Shown here one piece after another: positions 18,088-27,481 of a stretch of 64,000 bases of DNA (position 1 is its first letter; each line of letters opens with the position of its first letter). Position numbers and translations under genes: made by a program. This stretch comes from Marivita geojedonensis (lineage in GTDB: Bacteria; Pseudomonadota; Alphaproteobacteria; Rhodobacterales; Rhodobacteraceae), in contig NZ_JFKC01000003.1 of the NCBI RefSeq assembly GCF_002115805.1, forward strand, positions 248,001-312,000. The letters run 5' to 3'. Below the pieces are notes generated by a model. It did no database searches. It saw only the letters and a list, made by a program, of their open reading frames with translations, and was not told the DNA's origin.

Positions 18088-18417
18088 GGCTACGACGCCA
18101 ATCTCGTCCAGAAACCGCTCGATCCCGGAAGGTACACCATCCGAGCTTTCGGCAGCTTCAGTCTCGATGGCATCAAAACGCATCCGCAGGGCTTTCTTCT
18201 CATCACCCTTGCAATCGTTCCACGGTCGCCCCTGCAAGCCCATCACCAGAACGTAATAGCCGATGAAATGCGGCCGCATCCCAGACAGCAGCAGGCGCCG
18301 ATAGGCCGCATCCGCGCCCATTTCGCGCAACTCCTCTGCCGATGTGATCCCCGCCTTGGCGCAGGCGGCATCCATCGCCGGTCCCAGATTGCGGATCGAC
18401 GAGACCGGCTCTGCCAT
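18079..18417 (-). CDS. TfoX C-terminal domain protein
   Basis: A 112-residue protein matching the TfoX C-terminal domain, a helix-hairpin-helix-like module: SIRNLGPAMDAACAKAGITSAEELREMGADAAYRRLL. The N-terminal TfoX domain of the competence regulator is absent, which is common in alphaproteobacteria. The start is set at 18417 because ATG overlaps the stop of the upstream aminotransferase gene (ATGA), implying coupling. A role in competence cannot be claimed from this domain alone. Confidence 0.85.
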   Translation of the reverse strand: MAEPVSSIRNLGPAMDAACAKAGITSAEELREMGADAAYRRLLLSGMRPHFIGYYVLVMGLQGRPWNDCKGDEKKALRMRFDAIETEAAESSDGVPSGIERFLDEIGVVAKK

Positions 18418-19598
18418 CACGCGGCCTGGGCCAGCCCGGCTGCAAACGCGCACAGGGTGCGCAGCGCCGCCTCGAACCGGCTGTCCTCCAGCGTCTTGGC
18501 CACCCGCACATGGCCCGCTGCCGACTGACCGAAACTTTCGCCCGGCATAACCGCGATGTGATGCGCGTCGAGCAGGGCAAAGGCGAATTCCTCACCGCTC
18601 ATCCCTGTCGCGCGCACATCCAGCATCACGTACATCGCGCCCTGTGCGGGGATCATCCGCACCGCCTGCTGCCCGGCAAGAACCCGCTCGGCAATGGCAC
18701 GCCGCCGCAGGAAAGGAGCAGCGACCTGCGCCTCCAATTCGGCCCCGGCCCGAAGGCCGAACAGGGCCGCGTCCTGAATGTAACCCGGCACGCCGTAGGT
18801 GGTGTTGGTCGCCAGATCGACGAGACAGGTGATGACCTCTTCCGGCCCGACGATCCAGCCGATCCGGCTGCCTGTCATCGCATGGCTTTTGGACATCGAT
18901 CCGATCACCAGCGTTCGCTCGGCCATGCCGGGCAGGGCGCGAGGGCTCAGATGGGCGCCCTCCCAGACCTGTGTGTCGTACACCTCGTCCGAGATCAGCC
19001 ACATGTCCCGCTCCGTCACCACGTCGGCGATGCCCTCAAGCGTGTCGCGCGGATAGACCGCACCGGTCGGGTTGTTGGGGGTGTTGATCAGCAGCGAAAC
19101 AGCCCCGTCGCTTGCCGCCTCCAAAACATCGCGTTGGGGCAGGAAGCCTTGCGACGACCGTGTCGGCACGGCCCGAGGCACCGCGCCCGCGGACCGCACA
19201 ACACCGGGATAGGTCGCGTAATAGGGGTCGATATAGAGCGCCACATCTCCCGGTCCGCAAACCGCCATATGCGCGGCAAAGAGCCCGGCCTGACCACCCG
19301 GTGTGATCAGCACGTTCTCACGCCGGGTCGGTACACCTGACTGCGCCTCGACACGTGCCGCGACTTCGTCCCGTAAGGCGCTGATTCCCGGCACAATTGC
19401 GTAACCCGTGTGTCCACCCACAGCACTTTCGTACATCGCCTTGAGGATCGACGGATCTGTGCGGATGTCATGCTCCCCGATGGTCAACTCGGTCACCGGT
19501 GTGCCCGCGTCAATCATCGCGCGGGCGCGGTAGAACACGTCCCAGCCATCGGATCCGTCGCCGTTGAGCGTGGTGATGCGGTGTGACAAGGCTGGCAT
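18417..19598 (-). CDS. PLP-dependent class I aminotransferase
   Basis: A 393-residue fold-type I aminotransferase. The PLP-binding Lys is in GSMSKSHAMTGSRIGW, with the upstream NTPNNPTG and SDEVYDTQVW blocks that contact cofactor and substrate, and a C-terminal substrate-binding Arg in AAGHVRVAKTLED. It belongs to the aspartate aminotransferase superfamily; arginine:pyruvate and valine:pyruvate-type enzymes have similar N-termini, so substrate is uncertain. Its stop overlaps the start of the tfoX-like gene. Confidence 0.9.
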   Translation of the reverse strand: MPALSHRITTLNGDGSDGWDVFYRARAMIDAGTPVTELTIGEHDIRTDPSILKAMYESAVGGHTGYAIVPGISALRDEVAARVEAQSGVPTRRENVLITPGGQAGLFAAHMAVCGPGDVALYIDPYYATYPGVVRSAGAVPRAVPTRSSQGFLPQRDVLEAASDGAVSLLINTPNNPTGAVYPRDTLEGIADVVTERDMWLISDEVYDTQVWEGAHLSPRALPGMAERTLVIGSMSKSHAMTGSRIGWIVGPEEVITCLVDLATNTTYGVPGYIQDAALFGLRAGAELEAQVAAPFLRRRAIAERVLAGQQAVRMIPAQGAMYVMLDVRATGMSGEEFAFALLDAHHIAVMPGESFGQSAAGHVRVAKTLEDSRFEAALRTLCAFAAGLAQAA

Positions 19599-19682
19599 GA
19601 TGGTCTCCGGATACTGGTCTCCGACTCCTGCCAGAGCCGGTGCCCGAAAGTCCAGATCGAACCGGCACCTGGCGCAAAACCC

Positions 19683-19710
19683 TTGACCGGAAAAGCGGAT
19701 CGCGTCTAAC
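19683..19710 (+). promoter_or_regulatory. Promoter upstream of cysS leader peptide
   Basis: TTGACC (19683-19688), 16-base spacer, TCTAAC (19705-19710). The expected start of transcription is 19716-19719, that is, at or within three bases of the leader peptide ATG at 19719, which would make the leader peptide mRNA leaderless. Confidence 0.55.
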
Positions 19711-19718
19711 TGCGCGCC

Positions 19719-19760
19719 ATGACCCGTATCGCAACGATTATTTGCTGCATTATCCGCTAA
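19719..19760 (+). CDS. Candidate cysS leader peptide (MTRIATIICCIIR)
   Basis: A 13-codon open frame ending TAA, with two adjacent Cys codons (TGC TGC) flanked by Ile codons. It lies immediately after a plausible promoter and ahead of a strong hairpin whose 3' arm reaches the cysS ribosome site. Cys is rare, so tandem Cys codons upstream of the cysteinyl-tRNA synthetase gene suggest a regulatory uORF that senses Cys-tRNA. There is no room for a Shine-Dalgarno if transcription starts at about 19717; leaderless initiation would be needed. Confidence 0.55.
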   Translation: MTRIATIICCIIR

Positions 19761-19765
19761 TCCAC

Positions 19766-19838
19766 CTGGCGGGCCGGTCTTCTATTCCCATCTTGAAGTG
19801 AAGTTGCTACTCCCGCCGCGAACCCGGCCCGCGAGGAG
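19766..19838 (+). promoter_or_regulatory. Hairpin masking the cysS ribosome binding site
   Basis: GCGGGCCGG (19769-19777) pairs perfectly with CCGGCCCGC (19824-19832); beyond a single G-G mismatch, CCT on the 5' side can also pair with the AGG of the cysS Shine-Dalgarno GAGGAG (19833-19838). No U-run follows, so this looks like control of translation, not of transcription termination. Confidence 0.6.
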
Positions 19839-19843
19839 CATCC

Positions 19844-21199
<1,356 letters not shown>

Positions 21200-21386
21200 T
21201 GGTGCTCCGCTCGAAGCACTGTGCCCGGCGGCACGCCGGGCCGCGCCCGACCCTCCCCCCGGGAGGGCGCATTGGGGACCCGCTCGCTCCGAACCAACGA
21301 TATGCGCGTGACGCCGCCTCTTACCGCTCGAACACAAAAAGCGCCCACCCAGGGTCGGGCGCGGCCCTCTGCACAAAGGCCAAGCT
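21200..21386. repeat. Cluster of intergenic inverted repeats between cysS and cimA
   Basis: Three GC-rich potential stems lie in 187 bases: CCCGGCGGCACGCCGGG near 21227-21243, CCCTCCCCCCGGGAGGG near 21251-21267, and a later GCGCCC...GGGCGC pair around 21340-21361. No long U-run follows the first two. They may be extragenic palindromic elements or mRNA stabilisers for cysS; no gene is evident in the interval. Confidence 0.5.
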
Positions 21387-23006
21387 ATGACCAAAACCCG
21401 CCTGACCCTCTACGACACCACGCTCCGCGACGGCCAGCAGACGCAGGGCGTGCAGTTCTCGACCCCCGAAAAACACCGCATTGTCGAGGCGCTCGACGCG
21501 CTTGGCATCGACTACATCGAAGGTGGCTGGCCGGGGGCGAACCCCACCGACAGCGCGTTCTTCGACGAGGTCGGCCACACCCGCGCCACCGTCACCGCCT
21601 TCGGAATGACCAAACGCGCGGGCCGCTCGGCCGAAAATGACGACGTCCTTGCGGCCGTGATGAACGCCGGGACCAAGTCGGTCTGCCTTGTCGGCAAAAC
21701 ACATGATTTCCACGTCACTGCCGCGCTTGGGATCACGCTAGAGGAAAACGTCGAACACATCCGGGCCTCGGTCGCCCATATCGTGTCGCAGAAACGCGAG
21801 GCGCTGTTTGACGCCGAACATTTCTTCGACGGCTACAAGGCCAATCCCGACTACGCACTGACCTGCCTGCACGCCGCATACGAGGCGGGCGCGCGCTGGA
21901 TCGTGCTCTGTGACACTAATGGCGGCGCGCTGCCCAGCGAAGTGGGCAGGATCACCGAAGCCGTCATCGCCTCTGGCATCCCCGGCACCCATGTGGGTAT
22001 CCACACCCACAACGATACGGAAATGGCGGTCGCCACCACTCTGGCCGCCGTCGACGCAGGCGCGCGGCAGATCCAGGGCACGCTGAACGGGTTGGGCGAA
22101 CGCTGCGGCAACGCGAACCTCACATCGCTGATCCCGACGCTGCTGCTCAAGGAACCTTACGCCAGCACCTATGAGACCGGTGTCACGCTGGAGGCGCTCG
22201 AAGGCATGACCCGGATCAGCCGGATGCTGGACGAAATCCTCAACCGCGTGCCGCTCAAGCAATCGGCCTATGTCGGGTCATCCGCCTTTGCGCACAAGGC
22301 CGGTCTGCACGCCAGCGCCATCCTGAAGAACCCGACGACCTACGAGCATATCGACCCCGCACTGGTGGGCAACCGCCGGGTGATCCCGATGTCCAATCAG
22401 GCTGGACAGTCGAACCTGCGCCGCCGTTTGGCCGAGGCCGGGATCGAGGTGCCGGACAAGGACCCGGCGCTTGCCCGCATCCTCGACCGGATCAAGGCGC
22501 GCGAGGCGGAAGGCTATTCCTACGACACCGCGCAGGCGAGTTTCGAGCTTCTGGCGCGTGATGAATTGGGAATGCTGCCCGAGTTCTTCGAGGTCAAACG
22601 CTACCGCGTGACGGTGGAGCGGCGGAAGAACAAGTACAACAAGATGATCTCTCATTCCGAAGCGGTGGTTGTCGTGAAGGTGGGCGACGAGAAGAAGCTG
22701 TCGGTCAGTGAGTCCATGGACGAGCTTGGCAATGACCGCGGCCCTGTGAACGCGCTGTCGAAGGCGCTCGCCAAAGACCTTGGCCCGTATCAGCACATGA
22801 TCGACGATCTGCGTCTTGTAGACTTCAAGGTCCGTATCACCCAGGGCGGGACCGAGGCCGTGACCCGTGTCATCATCGACAGCGAAGACGGTCAGGGGCG
22901 GCGTTGGTCTACTGTCGGTGTCAGCGCCAACATCATCGACGCGTCGTTCGAAGCGCTTTTGGATGCGGTGCGCTGGAAACTGGTGCGGGACGCAGCCCCG
23001 GCATGA
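21387..23006 (+). CDS. cimA: (R)-citramalate synthase
   Basis: A 539-residue enzyme of the LeuA-like family condensing acetyl-CoA with pyruvate to citramalate, which gives 2-oxobutyrate for isoleucine without threonine deaminase. The catalytic barrel starts LTLYDTTLRDGQQTQGVQFS, with metal-binding HTHNDTEMAVA and the block GTLNGLGERCGNANL. A C-terminal LeuA regulatory domain (about 400-530) suggests feedback control, probably by isoleucine. Length about 530 fits the long CimA type and not isopropylmalate synthase. It precedes the synthase-like gene with a 4-base overlap. Confidence 0.94.
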   Translation: MTKTRLTLYDTTLRDGQQTQGVQFSTPEKHRIVEALDALGIDYIEGGWPGANPTDSAFFDEVGHTRATVTAFGMTKRAGRSAENDDVLAAVMNAGTKSVCLVGKTHDFHVTAALGITLEENVEHIRASVAHIVSQKREALFDAEHFFDGYKANPDYALTCLHAAYEAGARWIVLCDTNGGALPSEVGRITEAVIASGIPGTHVGIHTHNDTEMAVATTLAAVDAGARQIQGTLNGLGERCGNANLTSLIPTLLLKEPYASTYETGVTLEALEGMTRISRMLDEILNRVPLKQSAYVGSSAFAHKAGLHASAILKNPTTYEHIDPALVGNRRVIPMSNQAGQSNLRRRLAEAGIEVPDKDPALARILDRIKAREAEGYSYDTAQASFELLARDELGMLPEFFEVKRYRVTVERRKNKYNKMISHSEAVVVVKVGDEKKLSVSESMDELGNDRGPVNALSKALAKDLGPYQHMIDDLRLVDFKVRITQGGTEAVTRVIIDSEDGQGRRWSTVGVSANIIDASFEALLDAVRWKLVRDAAPA

Positions 23007-23779
23007 GCTTTGACGCCGACCTGATCGCCTGCGCGAAGCTCGTCGAAAAGGGTGATCCCGACCGGTTCGCCTCAACAATGGCCGCGCCGGTCGAGGCGCG
23101 TAAGGTGTTGTTTCCCATATATGCATTCAATGTCGAAGTCTCACGCGCGCCTTGGGTGACGAAAGAGGCGATCATCGCCGAAATGCGCCTGCAATGGTGG
23201 ACTGATGCGCTGGAGGAAATCGCCAGCGGTGGGCTGGTGCGGCGGCATGAGGTGGTGACCTCGTTGGCACATGTTTTGGATGCTCCCGCCGCGCGGGAGC
23301 TTCAAAAGGTGGTCGAGGCGCGGTTCTGGGATGTTTATCGCGATCCGTTTGAAGATCAGGCAGCATTTTCAAAATATATCGAAGATACGTCCGCGTCGCT
23401 GCTGCGTGCAGCATCCCAAGCCCTGAGTGGCACCATGCCCGACATGCTGTCCGACCTTGGCTATGCCAGCGGCCTCGCGCAATTCCTCCGGGCTGTGCCG
23501 GAACTGGAACGGCAGGGTCGCAGGCCGCTGGTGGATGGGCGTCCCGATGCGGTGCGCGATCTGGCTGCTGAAGGATTTGACCGTTTGGTAAAATCCCGCC
23601 AGCGCCGCGCCGATCTGCCCAAGGCGGCGCAGCCGCTTACCCTTGCCGCGTGGCAGGCGGGGCCAGTCCTGAAACAGGCAAAGGCTGATCCGCGCCGGGT
23701 GGCGAACGGAACGCTTGGCATGTCTGACGCGTACAGGACGCTGCGCCTGATGTGGCAGGCCGGAACCGGGCGCTGGTGA
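23003..23779 (+). CDS. Squalene/phytoene synthase family protein
   Basis: A 258-residue all-helical protein of the trans-isoprenyl diphosphate synthase superfamily. The start at 23003 overlaps the stop of cimA (ATGA). Characteristic blocks are ARKVLFPIYAFNVEVSRAP, EMRLQWWTDALEEI and the second region FSKYIEDTSASLLRAASQAL. The aspartate-rich catalytic motifs of true phytoene or squalene synthases are not convincing, and the length is short, so it resembles the NDUFAF6-like group associated with respiratory complex I assembly more than a carotenoid enzyme. Enzymatic activity is doubtful. Confidence 0.8.
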   Translation: MSFDADLIACAKLVEKGDPDRFASTMAAPVEARKVLFPIYAFNVEVSRAPWVTKEAIIAEMRLQWWTDALEEIASGGLVRRHEVVTSLAHVLDAPAARELQKVVEARFWDVYRDPFEDQAAFSKYIEDTSASLLRAASQALSGTMPDMLSDLGYASGLAQFLRAVPELERQGRRPLVDGRPDAVRDLAAEGFDRLVKSRQRRADLPKAAQPLTLAAWQAGPVLKQAKADPRRVANGTLGMSDAYRTLRLMWQAGTGRW

Positions 23780-23780
23780 C

Positions 23781-24023
23781 TTAGAACGCCAGCGCCACGC
23801 TGCATCCCAAACCCGTCGACAGAATATCCGCCGGGTCCGCGACCTCGTCGACCATTTCCTTGAGAACCCCGACCCCGATGGCGGCAAGACAGCCCGCCGT
23901 CGGGTTTCCGGTTTCCTGTGTCACGATATGTGACACCGCCGCACCGGCGGCGAAATGCGCGGCCTTGTCGTAATGCTGGCACCCGGCCAGCAGGGGGAGA
24001 GAGAGCAAGAGGAGTCGGAGCAT
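23781..24023 (-). CDS. Small lipoprotein, YfiM/DUF2279-like
   Basis: An 80-residue protein with a lipoprotein signal peptide: MLRLLLLSLPLLAGC, Cys15 being the lipidated residue. The mature part begins QHYDKAAHFAAGAAVSHIV, with the DK-x2-HF block and two weakly hydrophobic glycine/alanine-rich helices that recall the YfiM family of putative periplasmic lipoproteins. It lies tail-to-tail with the preceding gene, one base apart. Function unknown. Confidence 0.72.
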   Translation of the reverse strand: MLRLLLLSLPLLAGCQHYDKAAHFAAGAAVSHIVTQETGNPTAGCLAAIGVGVLKEMVDEVADPADILSTGLGCSVALAF

Positions 24024-24121
24024 GGCAAACACCGTTCTGGTGGAATTTGCCTGCAACCCTGCGTGAAACCTGTGAACGCGTGCTTACCCGGCGATAGGAA
24101 AACTGCGTTGCATTTTACCGA

Positions 24122-25360
24122 TCAGGCCGTGGTCTCTTTCGACTGGAACATCAGCCAGATCAGCGCGCCACCGGCCAGCATCAGGAACGGCGCCATCGCC
24201 ATGTTCACGGCGCTCCACCCTTCAACCGGGGTGCCGCCGGAACAGTTCAGTAACCCGCCCGACGCCAGTGAGGCCATCGTCACGCCGCCGAACAGGAGCA
24301 CATCGTTCATGCCCTGCACACGGCCGCGCTCGTGCGGCTCATGCGCGGCGGTCAGCATCGCGGTTGCGCCGATGAAGCCGAAGTTCCAGCCAAAGCCAAG
24401 CAGGATCAGGGCGATATAGAAATTCTCGATCGCCACACCCTGCAGCGCCACAGCGCCGGCGGCCGCGAGGATCAACAATCCTGTGGCGACGATCTTTTCC
24501 ACCCCGAACCGAACGATCAGATGCCCGGTGAAAAAGGACGGAATGAACATCGCCAGAACATGCGCGGACACGATGTCGGCCGCGTTGTTGGCGGTGTAGC
24601 CACATCCGACCACGGCCAGCGGTGTCGAGGTCATGACGAGGTTCATCAGCGCATAGGTGACCATGCCGCAGATGATCGCCACTGCGATGCGCGGCGTCTT
24701 TATCAGCTCCAACCGGGTGCGACCCTTGGGGTCGTCCGCGTTGGGTGCCTTGGGCTTTGGAATGTCGAGGAACAGGAACAGCGTCGAACCGAACAGGTTC
24801 AGGGTGATCACCGCAAAATAGGTGCCTAGGAACGGCACAACGTACCAATCCGCCGTTGCCTTGACCAATTGCGGCCCAAGGATCGCGGCGACAAGGCCAC
24901 CTGCCATGACATAGGAAATGGCTTTGGGGCGAAAATCATCCGTGGCGGTGTCGGCGGCAGCGAAGCGGTAAAACCCCTGTGCTGACATATAGATACCGGT
25001 CAGGAAACTGCCCAAGAGGAAGACCGGAAAAGACGCGATATAGAGACCATAGGCCCCGATGGCACCGCCCAGTGCGCCACCCATTGCGCCCACGGCAAAC
25101 CCGGCACGACGCCCGAATTTCTGCATGAAGGCCGAGATGGGTGTTGCGGTGGTCATCGACCCCAGAACGATCAGCGAGATCGGGAGCGTGGCAAAGCAGA
25201 TGTTTGATGCCAGCGACTGACCTGCCAGACCACCCACGGTAAACAGCATTGGCATCTGCGCACCCAGAATGGCCTGGGCGAGGACCAGAACAAACACGTT
25301 GCGCTTGGCACGGCGGTTTTCTGTGGTGTTGTCGGGGGTGGCATGGTCAATTGTGCTCAT
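24122..25360 (-). CDS. Major facilitator superfamily transporter
   Basis: A 412-residue membrane protein with about twelve hydrophobic helices and a polar loop after helix six (IPKPKAPNADDPKGRTRLELIKTP). MFS loop motifs are visible after helix two (FMQKFGRRAGFAVGAMG) and in the second half (HEPHERGRVQGMNDV). The start MSTIDHATPDN is chosen since the longer frame is basic low-complexity sequence. The family layout suggests drug or metabolite efflux by proton antiport; substrate unknown. Divergent from cobK, with an 89-base gap holding both promoters. Confidence 0.88.
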   Translation of the reverse strand: MSTIDHATPDNTTENRRAKRNVFVLVLAQAILGAQMPMLFTVGGLAGQSLASNICFATLPISLIVLGSMTTATPISAFMQKFGRRAGFAVGAMGGALGGAIGAYGLYIASFPVFLLGSFLTGIYMSAQGFYRFAAADTATDDFRPKAISYVMAGGLVAAILGPQLVKATADWYVVPFLGTYFAVITLNLFGSTLFLFLDIPKPKAPNADDPKGRTRLELIKTPRIAVAIICGMVTYALMNLVMTSTPLAVVGCGYTANNAADIVSAHVLAMFIPSFFTGHLIVRFGVEKIVATGLLILAAAGAVALQGVAIENFYIALILLGFGWNFGFIGATAMLTAAHEPHERGRVQGMNDVLLFGGVTMASLASGGLLNCSGGTPVEGWSAVNMAMAPFLMLAGGALIWLMFQSKETTA

Positions 25361-25449
25361 GCGAGAAGCCGTATGTCCAAATTCAAGTTCCTGCAAGTGT
25401 GCGCAACGCTGCGTGGCGCTTTGCCCCGAGGTTTTGTAAACGGGGCGGG

Positions 25450-26190
25450 ATGAAGGATTTTGACGGCTCCAATTCCGCTGGCCGCGGCCAGGTGGTGATA
25501 CTCGGCGGTTCCGCCGAAGCGCGGCATCTGGCGGAACGGCTTGGCGCGACAGCACAGCTCTGGTTGCCGGACAGTGACCGGATCACCGGGCAGGGGGCAT
25601 CAGCCTCGGCCGCGCTGGTCGCGCAGGTGCAGTCAGCGGACGCCTTGGTTCTTGCACCTCATCCCTGTGACGTGGACAGCCTGCGCCTTGGCGCGCGGCT
25701 CGGTGCGCAGGCCGGGGTTCCGGTGTTGCGCCTCGCGCGTCCGGCGTGGCGACCGACCGCACGGGATCATTGGGTCGTTCTGCCCAGCGCACGGGACGCG
25801 GCGGCGCATATCCCGAAAGGGGCGCGGGTCTTGGTGACGCTGGGGCGACCAGCCTTGCACGAATTGCGGGCGTTGCGGCACGCGGTTCTTTATGTCCGGC
25901 AACTGAACAAACACCACGACCCGTTTCCGCTGCGCTACGGGCGTTATCTGCACGGCACCGCCCCGTTCACCGTTGCGCGAGAAATCGCGCTGATGCGCAG
26001 GTTTCGGATCGACGCGGTGCTGACCCGCAATGCAGGAGGGCCGGGCGGCTGGCCCAAGATCGCGGCGGCGCGGGCGCTGGGTCTTCCGGTCTACATGGTC
26101 GGCCGCCCGCGCATCGCAACCGGCCCGGAGGTGAACTCGGTCGAGGCCGCGATGGATTGGCTGGAGACAAAGCTGTGGTTGGACGCCTGA
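25450..26190 (+). CDS. cobK: Precorrin-6A/cobalt-precorrin-6A reductase
   Basis: A 246-residue enzyme of the CobK/CbiJ family that reduces precorrin-6A with NADPH in corrin-ring synthesis. The N-terminal dinucleotide region shows VVILGGSAEARHLAERL, and the C-terminal half has HGTAPFTVAREIALMRRFRIDAVLTRNAGGPGGWPKIAAARALGLPV, the conserved CbiJ block. It is an isolated cobalamin gene: its neighbours are not cob genes. Its end overlaps the start of the glycosylase gene by 16 bases. Confidence 0.9.
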   Translation: MKDFDGSNSAGRGQVVILGGSAEARHLAERLGATAQLWLPDSDRITGQGASASAALVAQVQSADALVLAPHPCDVDSLRLGARLGAQAGVPVLRLARPAWRPTARDHWVVLPSARDAAAHIPKGARVLVTLGRPALHELRALRHAVLYVRQLNKHHDPFPLRYGRYLHGTAPFTVAREIALMRRFRIDAVLTRNAGGPGGWPKIAAARALGLPVYMVGRPRIATGPEVNSVEAAMDWLETKLWLDA

Positions 26191-26804
26191 TCGAAACCGA
26201 CGCCTGCGTGGCCGAAGGTGCCGCGTGGCTGGCGAAGGCAGAGCCACGCTTTGCCGACGCGCTTGAACAGACCGGACCGCTGCCGCTGCGGCGCAGGCCG
26301 GACGGGTTTGCGCAGCTTCTCAGTGCGATTGTCAGCCAGCAGGTCAGCGTGGCCTCGGCCCGTGCGATCTGGGCCAAGTTGGAGGACGCGGGGGCGGTCA
26401 CACCCGACGCGGTGCTGCGCCATGATCAGGACGGCTTGCGAGAGTTGGGGCTCAGTCGACAGAAAGCGCGCTATGCCTGTGCGCTGGCCGAGGCGGGGAT
26501 CGACTATGACGCTTTGCGTCATGCCCCCAATGACGAGGTCATCAAGACCCTGACCAATGTCACGGGGATCGGCGTCTGGACCGCTGAAATCTACGCGATG
26601 TTCTCGCTTGGCCGGGCGGATGTGTTCGCGCCCGGCGACCTTGCCTTGCAGGAAGGTGCGCGGATTTTGTTCGATCTGCCCGAACGCCCCAAGGAAAAGC
26701 CGCTGCGCCAGATGGCCGAAGCGTGGAGCCCGTGGAGATCGGTTGCGGCGCGGGCGCTCTGGGCCTACTACCATGTGGCAAAAGACCGAGAGGGGATCGC
26801 ATGA
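26175..26804 (+). CDS. DNA-3-methyladenine glycosylase II (AlkA-type, HhH-GPD)
   Basis: A 209-residue base-excision repair glycosylase that removes alkylated purines. A GTG start at 26175 is preferred: GGAG lies eight bases upstream inside cobK. The helix-hairpin-helix VTGIGVWTAEIYAMFSLG is followed by the GPD-type catalytic loop VFAPGDLALQEG with its Asp. The substrate pocket block QLLSAIVSQQVSVASARAIW is typical. It lacks the N-terminal domain of E. coli AlkA, like other short members. Overlaps cobK and the downstream esterase gene, implying one transcript. Confidence 0.9.
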   Translation: MVGRLIETDACVAEGAAWLAKAEPRFADALEQTGPLPLRRRPDGFAQLLSAIVSQQVSVASARAIWAKLEDAGAVTPDAVLRHDQDGLRELGLSRQKARYACALAEAGIDYDALRHAPNDEVIKTLTNVTGIGVWTAEIYAMFSLGRADVFAPGDLALQEGARILFDLPERPKEKPLRQMAEAWSPWRSVAARALWAYYHVAKDREGIA

Positions 26805-27466
26805 CACGGGTGTTGAACGCAGGCCGCAAGGAACCGCTATCCGGGGAAACCCGATCTGCCGTGGTGTTCCTGCATGGCTACGGGGCCAACGGGGCCGACC
26901 TTTTGGGGTTGGCGGATCCGCTGGGCGAACACCTGCCAGACACGCTGTTTGTCGCGCCTGACGCGCCCGAAGCCTGTGCCGGCGCGCCGTTCGGGTTCCA
27001 GTGGTTCCCGATCCCGTGGATTGACGGCTCCTCTGAGGAGGAATCGATGGCGGGCATGGCCCGCGCGGTCGATGACCTGAACGCGTTTCTTGACGCGTTG
27101 ATGGTGGATGAGGATCTGCTGCCCGAGCAGGTGGTGCTGTTCGGCTTCAGCCAGGGCACGATGATGGGGCTGCATGTCGCTCCGCGCCGCGAAGACGCCA
27201 TTGCCGGGATGGTGGCGTTCTCGGGCCGTCTGCTGGCGCCGGAGCTGCTTGCCGACGAGGTGGAAAGCCGCTTCCCGATCCTTCTGGTGCATGGCGATCA
27301 GGACGACGTGGTGCCGCCGCAATCTCTGCCGGAAGCAGCCGAGGCTCTGCAGAAAGCGGGCTGGGATGAGGTTTATGCCCATATCATGAAGGGCACGGCA
27401 CATGGCATCGCGCCGGACGGTCTGTCGGTGGCGCTGGCCTTCATGCGGGACAAATGCAACCTCTGA
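26801..27466 (+). CDS. Carboxylesterase/phospholipase, alpha/beta hydrolase
   Basis: A 221-residue hydrolase of the small carboxylesterase (YpfH/EstB) family. The oxyanion segment is VVFLHGYGANGADLL; the catalytic triad is Ser in FGFSQGTMM, Asp in LLVHGDQDDVVP and His in KGTAHGIAP. The start overlaps the alkA-type stop by four bases (ATGA), so the cobK-glycosylase-esterase set is translationally linked. No signal peptide, so cytoplasmic. The physiological ester is unknown. Confidence 0.92.
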   Translation: MTRVLNAGRKEPLSGETRSAVVFLHGYGANGADLLGLADPLGEHLPDTLFVAPDAPEACAGAPFGFQWFPIPWIDGSSEEESMAGMARAVDDLNAFLDALMVDEDLLPEQVVLFGFSQGTMMGLHVAPRREDAIAGMVAFSGRLLAPELLADEVESRFPILLVHGDQDDVVPPQSLPEAAEALQKAGWDEVYAHIMKGTAHGIAPDGLSVALAFMRDKCNL

Positions 27467-27481
27467 CGCTCTGATCGGCGG

